Shown here: positions 46,858 through 57,539 of the stretch, piece after piece | How the letters are laid out: every line of letters begins with the position of its first letter | Numbering within the stretch: the first letter of the stretch is position 1 | Assembly: GCA_032622095.1 (NCBI GenBank) | Contig: CP136061.1 | Location: 254,709,582 to 254,773,581, forward strand | Direction: 5' to 3' | Source: Siphonodentalium dalli | Taxonomy: Eukaryota; Mollusca; Scaphopoda; Gadilida; Siphonodentaliidae | Length of the DNA: 64,000 bases | Notes under the pieces: model-generated | Database searches by the model: none | Told to the model about the DNA's origin: nothing | What the model saw: the letters and a program-made list of their open reading frames with translations, nothing else | Made by a program: the position numbers and the translations under genes

Positions 46858-47360
46858 TCAATAATTGGGATCTTTAACCTTAAATTCACATGGTGCACAG
46901 CTCAAACACACAACATCTGACCCACACTGGATGATGTGTTTAAATTTATGGACAATAAAACAGACCTGTGTGAACCTCTTTATGCATTTTTTATTAGACC
47001 ACACCATAGGAAGACATATTTTGTCCTTTTCATGAGGTATATATTTTCTATTCATGACCCTGTCCAGCTTTGTGTCACAGTTATTCCAGTAAGGTTAACA
47101 GCTCCTCCAGGCTTGGGTGACCTATCTTCCCACGATTGTAAAATTTCCGTCAGTGATTTTGCACACTCATCTTCCCAGACACCTTTAAATGATAATTCAT
47201 AGCCCCTTGTCCTGTGGGGGCCATCTCTTTTACTTTTATGAGGATAACCTCTTTGGGTTGATGTTTCTTTTATGAGGCGACAACAATAAATTTGTGTCCC
47301 ATAACAGTTCTTCATTAATATATAATCTTTGTAGGCAGATGGGAAAATGAACAATGACTT
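46858..47360 (-). pseudogene. Unidentified coding-like segment in two overlapping frames
   Basis: Minus-strand frames 47354-47052 (including YGTQIYCCRLIKETSTQRGY and KGVWEDECAKSLTEILQSWE) and 47055-46858 (including SGDVVCLSCAPCEF-like, Cys-rich sequence) overlap by the four bases ATGA. Composition looks coding-like and charged, without low complexity. It may be a frameshifted relic of an unrecognised transposon or gene within the intron. I do not recognise the family. Confidence 0.35.
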
Positions 47361-47481
47361 GTAGGAATATCTTTGTTGGCAGGTTTTTTTCTTTTAGTAA
47401 TCACCTCTAAAAATGTAAGTTCTCCCCTTATATCTTCACCCCCCCCCTCATATAATACCCTATATCTGCTCCCCTGAGTTT

Positions 47482-47890
47482 AGGTTGCCTCTCATTTTCA
47501 GAATGAGGTCCCCAGAGGGTGCATTTAGTGACGCTATCCCGCATAGTGGGCTAGCATCACCCTCTGGGAACCTCATTCTGCATGGCCTCATCTGCTATGG
47601 GAGACATAGACTCAAATTGAAGTTCCCAAATGATGAATATTGTGATGTGCATCCATTGGGCACCTCGTTTATGCATTGTGTCGTCTGCCAATTTAAGGAT
47701 AAAGAAAAACTAAGCTAAAAAAGAATTAGAATCTAAGTTTCTATAGAAATTTGATAATAAAGAAGCTTTCCTGAGAAGATGAGGCCTAAGCAGATTGAGG
47801 TCTCCAGAGGGTGAATTTAGTGATGCTAGCCCACTATGCGATATAGCGTAACTAAATTCACCCTCTGGGGACCTCATTCTGCAAATGATG
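47482..47890. mobile_element. FB8 long-form element, degraded
   Basis: Two foldbacks (47500-47580 and 47790-47890) and a diverged middle (CATCTGCTATGGGAGACATAG). Confidence 0.7.
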
Positions 47891-48045
47891 TGGAACCAAG
47901 CCTGAGTTTAGTGTGCCTAAGTGGCCGAGTATCAGCCCCGATCCCAATGCAAATTAGACCTTATTTTTCACAATTTTTGCTTAAAAATTCCCAGTCAAAT
48001 TCTTCTAATTTCATCTGGTACGTGTCAGCTGTTGGTTCACTAATG

Positions 48046-48113
48046 AGTCATAAGAGAATGCATTGGCACAGGGTTTTCGCAAAATTTCAGTAAAGCTCCA
48101 GTCATGGAAGGTT
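48046..48113. mobile_element. NestPal-4 remnant, second copy
   Basis: Shares TAAGAGAATGCATTGG, CACAGGGTTTTCGCAAAATTTC and GTCATGGAAGGTTTAA with the remnant at 5385. Only the right part of the palindrome survives. Confidence 0.6.
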
Positions 48114-48130
48114 TAATAAGGAAGATAAAA

Positions 48131-48515
48131 CTGGCATGCGTCTAGGAGTTTACATAATTGTTGATGTAAGCTGGCATGCGTCTGGGAATTTACATAATTG
48201 TTGATGTAAGCTGGCATGCGTCTGGGAATTTACAAAATTGTTGATGTAAGCTGGGAATTTACATAATTGTTGATGTAATCTGGCATGCATCTAGGAATTT
48301 ACATAATTGTTGAATTAAACTGGAATGCGTCTGGGAATTTACATAATTGTTGATGTAAACTTGCATGCATCTGGGAAGTTACATAATTGTTGATATACAA
48401 ATGTAAACTGGCATTTGTCTGGGAATTTACATAATTGATGTAAACTGGCATTTGTCTGGGAATTTACATAATTGATGGAAACTGGCATGCATCTGGGAAT
48501 TTACATAATTGTTGA
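48131..48515 (+). repeat. ~40-bp minisatellite abutting exon E acceptor
   Basis: About ten units of CTGGCATGCGTCTGGGAATT followed by TACATAATTGTTGATGTAA. The last unit runs into the polypyrimidine tract of the exon E acceptor. Confidence 0.9.
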
Positions 48516-48529
48516 TTTCCTTTTTTCAG

Positions 48530-48686
48530 ACATAATGGTCAGAAAGATTACAAGTGCGGTGTGTGTGATTACTTCGGATACACATTCACGGATATCCGAA
48601 AACATATAGAACGGAAACATTCCGACATCAAAACTTATGTCTGTGATAAATGCCGGACTCCATTCCGGTCTGAGGATAGCCTCCGG
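48530..48686 (+). CDS. Zinc-finger gene exon E: end of finger 7, finger 8, start of finger 9
   Basis: The acceptor TTTCCTTTTTTCAG ends at 48529, and the donor is GTAAGT at 48687. One base completes the arginine codon from exon D; 52 codons follow. Finger 8 (208-229) is C-GV-C-DYFGYTFTDIRK-H-IERK-H. Finger 9 starts at C237-DK-C240. The exon follows a 13.4-kb intron, and the last 400 bp of that intron is a 40-bp minisatellite that stops about 15 bp before the acceptor. The in-frame match of finger 7 across this long intron is the best evidence that the distant exons belong together. Confidence 0.9.
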
Positions 48687-48739
48687 GTAAGTAAATTTAC
48701 ATGTGGAGCCCAGGCATTCACATGACCTCCTGTATGTGA

Positions 48740-49148
48740 TTAACCCTTTACCCAACAGAATGGCCCTGTGCCAAAGCATTCTCTTATATATGCGAGTCGT
48801 CGCCTCGCATATATAAGAGAATGCAATGGCTTAACACATATTAAAAATGATAAAATTGTCAAAGAATGTAGAAAAATATTATAAAAATTGTTAAAAAATG
48901 TAAGAAAAAATTATAAAATTGTTAAAGAATGTAAGAAAAAATGGTAAAAAGTGTTAGGCCAATGCATTCTCTTATATATGCGAGTCGACCATAGCACAGG
49001 GCATAACTGTAACCATCACAATGTGGTCAATGAACCGGTTCCAATGATATCCATATTTGTATGGTTTTATTGAGACAAACCGAAGGTATTTTAGGCTGTT
49101 GAAGCTTTATTTGGGCGTTTTTGGCCGGTTTGTTGGGTAAAGGGTTAA
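48740..49148 (-). mobile_element. NestPal-1 MITE copy 10, palindromes damaged
   Basis: TTAA at both ends, 53 bp after the exon E donor. The first palindrome has lost ACCATAGG from its centre (GAGTCGTCGCCTC). The second ends abruptly after GACCATAG, with its whole right arm gone. The AT loop is expanded by repetition of AAAATTGTTAAAGAATGTA-like units. Confidence 0.82.
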
Positions 49149-49204
49149 TCATCTGATATATCCGCGATTAATCTGGCTTCAAAATGATATATCATTTACC
49201 GTGA

Positions 49205-49440
49205 TAGAAAAAGGGTGTCTGTCCGTCCATCAGTGCGTCCTTCCGGACAGATATCTCAAACACCTAAATAACTACAAGGGCATTCAACAGAGTTTTCAAT
49301 CATGTTTCCGGATTTTCCATTTTAGAGTTATTCATCTTTGTTTATCTGGAACTGTTGGTTTTTTTTTTCGTCCGGGGCAGATATCTCCACCACCGTTTGA
49401 CGAATATCAATGAAATTTGGTATGGATGTTCACTACTACG
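49205..49440. repeat. Dispersed repeat of GTCCGTCCATCAGTGCGTCC type
   Basis: GTCCGTCC head, then CAGATATCTCMAMCACC twice and ATGAAATTTGGTATGGATG. Same class as 6450-6770 and 57540-59245. Confidence 0.55.
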
Positions 49441-49917
49441 AGTTCAACCATTTTATTCAGTGTTCAATCATTTTTTTAGTTATGGCATTTTTTATAGCTG
49501 AATTTGTGCATCCTTGTTTCATATTTCAACTGGGAGAAAATATTAACAACCCCAAGATGCTACTGAACCCAAAAACCTTCTCTGCAACAAAACAAATATG
49601 TAATTTCATCAAAGACGCCCTTGATGACTCAAACATGCCCTCGAATTAATCTATACTAAAATAATAAATAGAGCTCTAGTTCATATTACAAGTAAATATT
49701 AACACGATGTTGGTATAGGGTGAGTTAACCAACACATTAAAACCTATATATACTACTATAGGCAGCGCCTGAATGTAGGCATATTTAAGTCAATCAATGT
49801 CTTAATTTATTAATGATTATATATAAGATGTTATTTATTTATGTACAATGTATTTTTATTCTTGGATTACGCTAAAACATGGTTATATCCATTAAAGAAT
49901 TTAAATTTGTTTTTCAG

Positions 49918-50122
49918 CATCACATGAAGAATTCGTGTTTCGCGATGATAGAGCAGGCTTTATCCATAGCAACGTCAACCGGAGGAATGAGTAAAGCCAC
50001 GTTACAGATACCGTCCTCGTCGATCTCCATCGATGACGGTCATATACTCGTCGATGGCGTGCATCAGATCACCGAGAGTGGACAGATTAACATCATGGTG
50101 GAGGAGGTTAATCTCGATGAAA
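49918..50122 (+). CDS. Zinc-finger gene exon F: end of finger 9 and start of acidic tail
   Basis: The acceptor TTGTTTTTCAG ends at 49917, and the donor is GTGAGT at 50123. The exon has 68 codons plus 1 nt. It opens HHMKNSC, so finger 9 closes as C-x2-C-x12-H-x4-C (residues 237-258), a C2HC rather than C2H2 finger. After that it encodes a non-finger segment rich in serine, isoleucine and acidic residues, including SSSISIDDGHILVDG and INIMVEEVNLDE, which could be an activation or protein-contact region (inference). A mutated echo of its last ~45 nt lies downstream at 50192-50240. Confidence 0.87.
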
Positions 50123-50191
50123 GTGAGTAACCATCTTAATTTATATACTACCCCACCCCCAATCTCTACCCCCCCCCAAATCTGAACCCCT

Positions 50192-50240
50192 GAACAGATT
50201 AACATCATGGTGGAGGAGGTTAACCTCAATCAGAATGAGT
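50192..50240 (+). pseudogene. Partial echo of exon F 3' end
   Basis: The stretch repeats the exon F segment encoding QINIMVEEVNL and its donor region. The donor is altered from GAAAGTGAGTA to CAGAATGAGTAC, so the GT is lost. It sits 70 bp downstream of the true donor, after a C-rich stretch, and adjoins an FB8 fragment (50235-50276). Confidence 0.75.
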
Positions 50241-50276
50241 ACTAAATTCACCCTCTGGGGACCTCATTCTGCAAAT

Positions 50277-51069
50277 CCAGGCTGCTACTCCAGCACCTTA
50301 GCAGGGGACCATCATTCATAGCAAGATTGCAGGAGCTCAGAAATAAGTGCATCGGAACCAATGTATCTACACATTTTAACCCCTTGCTATAATAAATGGA
50401 TTCTCCCACTCAGTTTTAAAAGCATACATTGGAAGGGTCTATTATTCATCTGGAGGGATGTTAAGGTAATAAAAGCAGATGACAGACACAGAAGGAAATA
50501 ATACAAGAGCAGAAGGATTCATATTCTTTGGGTTCAACAAATGACCTTTGCGAATCGATTCAATTCGATGCGATTCAGAATATTTCGTCTGATTCAATTT
50601 GATTCGAAATCATCTGTCCTGATTCGAATTGTATCGAATCATTGGCACCAGTTGCATTTTCAACAGACACTTTTGCTTTTTTCGCAAAGATAGGTTATGA
50701 TGCCAACAAAAGGCCACATAAACAAACACTGTTGTAGACTGAGCTATTTCATTCTAAACACCTAAAATATAAGCTTTCATATGGGATAATAGTAAAGGTA
50801 ATATCCCTCTGATGTTTGCATGATACGTACCAAATTTGTTAGAGAAATGTTACCCCAAATACAGTGACCAATAATCTGAAATTGAATCTATGCAGAACCT
50901 CAACCTCTGAACCTGAAATATCCCCCCAATCACATCTATCCCACACACCCTCCTAGCCCCTGCACTAACCACTGCCCCTCTGGTGATATCTCCCTGCACT
51001 GCACTCCACATACCATATAACCAGATGATATGAGATTGAATATTTGCACCTCAACTGAAATCTTTTTGA
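50277..51069. other. Intronic; hAT-like ATTCGAT motif cluster
   Basis: 50553-50640 holds clustered GATTCAATTCGATGCGATTC-type motifs like those near hAT element ends. No termini or duplication are visible. The rest is unremarkable. Confidence 0.4.
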
Positions 51070-51600
51070 ATTCAACTCACACCCACACCCCTGTAATAAT
51101 CTCCATGCCCCTCCCCCATGTCCCTGCACTCCACTCGACATTCCATGTAACCAGATGATATGAGATTGAATATGTGCACCTCAACTTAAATCTTTTTGAA
51201 TTCAACCCAACTCCACACCCCTGTAATAATCTCCATGACCCCCCCCCCACAACCCATCCCCACACCCCTGTAATAATCTCCATCCACCCCACCACCTCCC
51301 ATCTCCCGGCACTCCACACAACATTTGTAATATTCTTCATGAACCCCCTCTGGACTCATCTCCCTGTACTCTCTCGACTTGAGATTTAATATGTGCACCT
51401 CAATTGATATGTTGTTGAGATGACCCCTACCCCACACCCCTGTAATAATCTCCATGCCCCCACCCATCTCCCTGCAACTCAATTGATATGTTGTTGAGAT
51501 ATAACCCCTACCCCACACCCCTGTAATAATTTCCATGCCCCTCCCCCATGTCCCTGCACTCCACTCGACATTCCACGTAACCCGATGATCTGAGAATGAA
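51070..51600 (+). repeat. Composite C-rich minisatellite
   Basis: CACACCCCTGTAATAATCTC recurs six times, mixed with CCCATGTCCCTGCACTCCAC and TATGTTGTTGAGAT blocks in irregular order. The long minus-strand frame across it is a repeat artefact. Confidence 0.85.
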
Positions 51601-51604
51601 TCTG

Positions 51605-52820
51605 TGCACCTCGACTGTGAAATCTGCTTGAGAGCCTCTTTTGGTTGGTTATCTAATGTTCGGCTCGTTTGATCTAGTGATATGTTATTCATGTGGACAC
51701 TAATATGAATGAAGAGTACCAAGCCATGCTGGGAACCAACAAAAAAACCATCACGGGAAGAGACCTAGTCACACTGAGAGGTGACAAAAAACCACCGAGG
51801 GTCGTCAACAGTGCAAACATTTCTCTCAGGTATGCCAATTGTTACCGGCCTTCAAATCAGTTAAAAAAATATGATTGCTGTCTGTATGGCGGAAATAATT
51901 TACAAGTGTAAAGTGGCTGAAGTGAGGTTATCAGATTCAACGAGAATGAGAGCAGCCAATGGTGACCATCCTAACAGAGGATATCAGATTTATCCAATTA
52001 TAAACATATTGTTGAAAGATGGTGTGATGAAGCCTCAAAAATAATAATGGTAAATTCTGTGTTTATTTGCAACTCCGAAGCATGTCTACCATTTCCTGTC
52101 TGCTATTCGACCTCCGACCCCTGGTGTGTCTATGGGACAATGCTTTCCTCCCATTACTAACAATCCAGAGGAATAGTTGCTTCACCCATAATATTTTCTC
52201 TGTGGTGTTCCGGTGACATTCTCCAACACTTATTGCCTTTGTGGTTACATTCTTGTGGCCCATCTGTTCTCCCTGCTGGTAAAGAGTGTTTGCAATCTGG
52301 GACACTGTGCGTGCACAGATCAATTCATGAATCCAAGGCTCAAAATAAAAAAAATTCTACTGACTGTCAAAATGACAGGCACCAAATGGATGGTGTTGGT
52401 CATTTCAAAATGGTGGTGCCTGGCAAATTTTCAGATGTACTGAATGAGACCGTATTTAAATTTCCAATCAACTTATTATTCATCAATGAGTGAGTTAGTG
52501 AGCATCCAATTGCCACCCAGGAAAAACCCAAGTTATTTTTGTTTTCAAAAGTTCAAAAACGTTCCCGTCGATTAATACATACAAATGCACTTCACAAACG
52601 AGATAATTGCATTAACTCTGAATTGATCTGAAATTAAAAAAGGACTATTTTTTACTTTCAATGTCTGATTTGGCCAGTAATGGCTCCTTGGATGTACCCC
52701 AAACAGATACAAATTGTTTAAAAATTTGCATTGGACAAAATGTCTGACAGATACAGAAGTGCATTGGACATAAGCTATTTTTCTTCGGACAATGACCGTG
52801 ACCGGCCACTTATTTTGAGC
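51605..52820. other. Intronic; no gene seen
   Basis: Several short overlapping frames but no recognised domain or splice-supported exon. Confidence 0.4.
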
Positions 52821-52824
52821 ATTG

Positions 52825-52892
52825 CATGAATCTCTACTCTGGCTAACGCCCATAGAGATCATATTCCACCAGAACAAAACCTGGGAACTTTT
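52825..52892. repeat. DR-B dispersed repeat, end fragment
   Basis: GCATGAATCTCTACTCTGGC through CAAAACCTGGGAACTTTT. Confidence 0.65.
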
Positions 52893-52902
52893 CCATCACA
52901 AG

Positions 52903-53010
52903 CCTGAGTTTAGTGTGCCTGTCATTTGCAGAATGAGGACCCCAGAGGGTGAATTTAGTGATGCTATCCTGCACTGTGGGCTAGCATCACCAAATTCACC
53001 CTCTTGGCAC
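52903..53010. mobile_element. FB8 left part only
   Basis: One foldback (GAGGACCCCAGAGGGTGAAT ... CACCAAATTCACCCTCT), then an abrupt change to unrelated sequence. Confidence 0.7.
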
Positions 53011-53537
53011 AATCTACAGTCCACTTCCCTCAGCCGATCGTCACCAAACTTCATATTGATCTTGATATTGATCTACTATCAAATGTTTTTCGAATTTCAT
53101 TGGAAAAAATGGCCATCTTGGATTTAACTTTATATATATCTCTTCATGTTGATATCTATTATTACTTATACATTTCAACTTTCCGCATTCCTAATCGCTC
53201 CATTGACATGAAATTATCCCCTCTCAAAGTTGAGCTACAGTGTCATTGACACTTTCATTTTGTTTTTTGTTAAAACAAACATGTTAATAAGGTTACACTT
53301 AATGTAACCCGATTGCATTGTGGGGGTATCTTTAGTCCCATTGGGACAGTCCCATTCTCTAGTTTGGGTCTGTGAGATTAGCAAGATTAATGAATTTTAA
53401 CTTGGAACATTTATACATGTTTTCTTCATCATCTGTCCCATCTTTACATAATTCGCATAATCTTTTGTCTTCATGGATCATAATGTTTCTATATCATATT
53501 GTCCGCGTATTCTGCTTACTCAATGGGGCAGAAAGTG

Positions 53538-53993
53538 CTCTGAGAGCTTTCAGATGAATGGCAACAAGCCATATTTCCGACTAAATCCTGAAAATGTACC
53601 CATAATTCTGCTGTGGTTAAGGGAACGATCTCTTAACCCTTTACCCAACAGAACGGACCTGTGCCAATGCATTCTCTTATATATGCGAGTCGACCATAGG
53701 TCGCCTCGCATATATAAGAGAATGCATTGGCTTAACACATTAAAAATTATTTTTTTAGGCTAATGCATTCTCTTATATATGCGAGGCGACCTATGGTCGA
53801 CTCGCATATATAAGAGAATGCATTGGCACAGGGCATAACTGTAACTATCACAATGTGGTCAAAGAGCCGGTTCCAATGATATCCATATTTGTATGGTTCT
53901 ATTGAGACAGACCGAAGATATTTTAGGCTGTTGAAGCTTTATTTGGCCGGTTTTGGCCGTTTTGTTGGGTAAAGGGTTAAGGCATTACTGTAT
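53538..53993. mobile_element. HP-TA right arm interrupted by NestPal-1 copy 11
   Basis: From GAGAGCTTTC through CTGTGGTTAAGGG, then the NestPal-1 insertion, then GGCATTACTGTA. The left arm is absent. Confidence 0.78.
53633..53980 (-). mobile_element. NestPal-1 MITE copy 11, nested in an HP-TA remnant
   Basis: TTAA-flanked, inserted into an HP-TA element whose right end GGCATTACTGTA follows at once. The loop is reduced to about 20 bp, so the two palindromes nearly touch. Confidence 0.85.
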
Positions 53994-54617
53994 ATATGAG
54001 GAATCTAATGTGTGGTTTAATGTATATTAGTGTTATCAAAGTAATTCATTTGTGGTGAGAGATTGAGGGTCAGCATGGAGGGGGCCTGCTAGGAAGTATT
54101 TTTTTGTTTATGAAAATATTTTTGTATATAGGCTGGCATCTCCTTGATATGAGGAATATTATAATTATCTTGTGCTGGAGAGGGGCACCAAAATTGACTA
54201 GGATGTTTTTTTATTACAAACTTGCTCCATTCTCATGTGTTGGCACTCACACGAAACATACATTTATCAGTTTATATATGGTCGCAGGTTGTCCATATGT
54301 ACTGACATAATCATGTCATTTTGTCAATCCAAGAATGGAATAAGTTTAGTTTCTAACAGTGGAACATCTGTGCATATTGAGCACATACCAGTGCAAATAC
54401 AGGAACAATTCTGTGTTTTGTGGCATGTGTAGTCTGTTTCATTAGGTATAAATAGAGTTACTTCCCATTGACTGGTCCAGTCAACACAGCTCTAAAGTTG
54501 TAAATATCTTGGGTTCTGTGGGAAAGTATTAAAGTCTAATTAAGGCTGGTGTGGGGAGGATTTATTGGTATCTGAAAACACACATCTCAGGTTATCTGGT
54601 CAGCCAAGGGCAAGTCT

Positions 54618-55037
54618 GCAAATAGTGTGTCAGTCATTTGCAGAATGAGGTCCCCACAGGGTGAATTTAGTGACGCTATCCCACACAGCAGGCTAGCATC
54701 ACCAAATTCACCCTCTGGAAACTTCTTTCTGCTTAGGCCTCAACTGCTATGGGAGACCTAGGATCAGATTGAAGTTCCCCAGATAAAGTTGGTGATGTTC
54801 ACCCATTAGTCACCTCGAATATGCAATTTATCTTCTGCAAATCAGGGGATATAGAATCTGAACAGAATGGAAAAAGTAACTATAAACAATGTTAATTTGA
54901 TACTATAATACTTCCCAAAAGATGAGACCCAAGCAGAATGAGTTTAGTGATGCTAGCCCGATGTGCGGGATAGCTTCACTAAGTTCACCCTCTGGGGACC
55001 TCATTCTGTTAATGACAGACACCCTATTTACAGGCTT
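54618..55037. mobile_element. FB8 long-form element
   Basis: CAAGTCTGCAAATAGTGTGTC opens and CACCCTATTTACAGGCTTG closes; the middle is in inverse orientation. A further partial copy follows directly to 55300. Confidence 0.78.
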
Positions 55038-55300
55038 GGTACTTCTATGGGAGACCTAGGATTATCTTGAAGTTCCCCAGTTTGTGATTTTCACTCATTA
55101 GTCACCTCGATTATGCATTTTAATTTCTACAAATTAGGGGATATAGAAACTGAACAGCAGGGGAAAAGTAACTAAAACAATGTTAATTTGAGACTATAGT
55201 TATACCTCCCAGAAGATGAGGCCCAAGCAGAACGAGGTCCTAAATTCACCCTTTGGGGACCTCATTCTGCAAATGACAGACACACTATTTGCAGACTTGA
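55038..55300. mobile_element. FB8 partial element, tandem to the previous copy
   Basis: A repeat of the middle and right part (GGGAGACCTAGGATTATC ... CACACTATTTGCAGACTTG), probably a local duplication. Confidence 0.7.
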
Positions 55301-55490
55301 TCTGAGAGCACACATCTTAGATTATCTGGTCAGCAAAGGGGGTCAGGTGTTGGCTTCTGAAGACTTTGCTATAAACTCTAATACAGGAAATCGTGTCTGA
55401 CAGAAATTTAAACAAGAACCCTGGGTCAACACCGGCTGATGAGAGAATTGTTGAGTTTTATTGTAAATCAACACCACAAACATTTTATGG

Positions 55491-55867
55491 GCCCTGTGCC
55501 AATGCATTCTCTTATATATGCGAGTCGACCATAGGTCGCCTCGCATATATAAGAGAATGCATTGGCTTAACACATTAAAAATTATAAAATTGTTAAAGAA
55601 TGTAAGAAAAAATGGTAAAAAGTGTTAAAAAAAGATTTTTTTTAGGCCAATGCATTCTCTTATATATGCGAGTCGACCTATGGTCGACTCGCATATATAA
55701 GAGAATGCATTGGCACAGGGCATAACTATAACCATCACAATGTGGTCAAGGAGCCGGTTCCAATGATATCCATATTTGTATGGTTTTATTGAGACAGACC
55801 GAAGATAATTTAGGCTGATGAAGCTTTATTTGGCCGGTTTTGGCCGGTTTGTTGGGTAAAGGGTTAA
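55491..55867 (-). mobile_element. NestPal-1 MITE copy 12, left terminus replaced
   Basis: The right end and long arm are normal (TTAA 55864-55867). The left end lacks CCCTTTACCCAAC and enters directly at GGCCCTGTG. About 84 bp of flank (55408-55491) is repeated after the right end (55864-55948). The second palindrome (near 55646-55712) has become fully symmetric. Confidence 0.82.
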
Positions 55868-55949
55868 ACAAGAACCCTGGGTCAACACAGGCTGATGAGA
55901 GAATTGTTGAGTTTTATTGTAAATCAACACCACAAACATTTTATGGGGC

Positions 55950-56665
55950 CTGGATAATTGTGAAGTGATTGAGTTTTGTGTGGAATTAATTGACCAGTCC
56001 TGGTTTTGCTCTCAACAATGAGGATGTATTATGTGACATATTTTTTCATGCTTGTTTGTGTCTGGGTAATTTTTTACTGTAAACTAACTGACAGGTAGCA
56101 TTAATATGAGAGTGACCCCTGGTTTAACGGGGCGAGAAGTGTGCCTCCAGGGGGATAAAATTATAGTTGTTCAATAATCTTTTTTTTTTCATTCTGCTGT
56201 GTCGGTCAACCTGACCTTTCAACCTATTTATTTGACAAAGAAACGCTCTCATGGTTATGAATCATTACTTTGTGACTTCTCAATTGACAAACAGGTTTTT
56301 AACATCCTTTGTGAGAATCGGATGTATGTAATTGAGCAAATGTTGAAATTTAGTTTTTCTTTGTTTGGTGGTGGTGGGGCGCTTGTACAGCAGAAACCAT
56401 TAGAGAAGTTGAGAGATCAGGAAAATTTAAGTGTTGAATACCCTGAAATTTGAAAATGAAAATACCATGAAATTTGAAAATTTCATGAAGATACTAGAAA
56501 AATGTTTTGCGATAAATTGACATTTAAAAATAAATTAAAAACCAATTATTTAATTTAATTAATCTTAGAATTGGAAGTTTGCATTTCTACTTTGGAGGCC
56601 AAAATAATTCTTTATTTTTTAGATCTAGAGTGTGTTTGGTAACTTGAATTTAACCCCCCTTCCCC
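55950..56665. other. Intronic; no gene seen
   Basis: AT-rich sequence with no recognised repeat or exon. Confidence 0.4.
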
Positions 56666-56667
56666 TG

Positions 56668-57048
56668 TTAACCCTTTACCCAACAAACCGGCCAAAACCG
56701 GCCAAAGAAAGCTTCAACAGCCTAAAATATCTTCGGTCTGTCTCAATAGAACCATACAAATATGGATATCATTGGAACCGGCTCCTTGACCACATTGTGA
56801 TGGTTACAGTTATGCCCTGTGCCAATGCATTCTCTTATATATGCGAGTCGACCATAGGTCGCCTCGCATATATAAGAGAATGCATTGGCCTAAAAAAAAT
56901 CTTTTTTTAACACTTTTTACCATTTTTTCTTACATTCTTTAACAATTTTATAATTTTTAATGTGTTAAGCCAATGCATTCTCTTATATCGACTCGCATAT
57001 ATAAGAGAATGCATTGGCACAGGGCCGTTCTGTTGGGTAAAGGGTTAA
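56668..57048 (+). mobile_element. NestPal-1 MITE copy 13
   Basis: TTAA at both ends. The first palindrome is intact; the second has a central deletion (CTTATATCGACTCGC), leaving unequal arms. Confidence 0.85.
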
Positions 57049-57539
57049 GTAATCCTAGCTGCATCCTTGTGGAGTTTTTTAACACCCCCTCCTCTACCAT
57101 GAGCTACATCCCTGTCACACTGTTGCTCTATATTTGTTGGAATGTCATCTGTCACCTCAGGTTTCACAAAAATGCAGCAGGAATACTTAACTTTGTGAGT
57201 CACTGTACAGAGTTGTGTTATCACATGCATTGGGACCGTCATTAACATTCCGTATGGTAAGTAAGCTGTCCTGTTTTGGCTGAGGTACAAGTTTGTTGCA
57301 AATGAACTGCCGATTCTGCATTTAGAGTGTCTATCGGAGACGTGGTACGGTCATGGACGAGACGTTTGATTTCCGTCATTATTAGTCAAATACCATGGCA
57401 AGCATCGTGTGTTTCTGTAATTGATATTAATCTCAAGGTCATCCAAGGACTCTGGATGAAATTTACATAAACTTCGTCTCACTTTTATGACTCCCAAACT
57501 CAGATTAAAACAACAGTTATACATTATCCCTTATTATGC

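Noticed and set aside
51186-51722. 178-residue minus-strand frame, the longest in the window
   Set aside because: It runs through the CACACCCCTGTAATAATCTC minisatellite. The repeated MEIITGVWG product follows the DNA repeat and has no family match.
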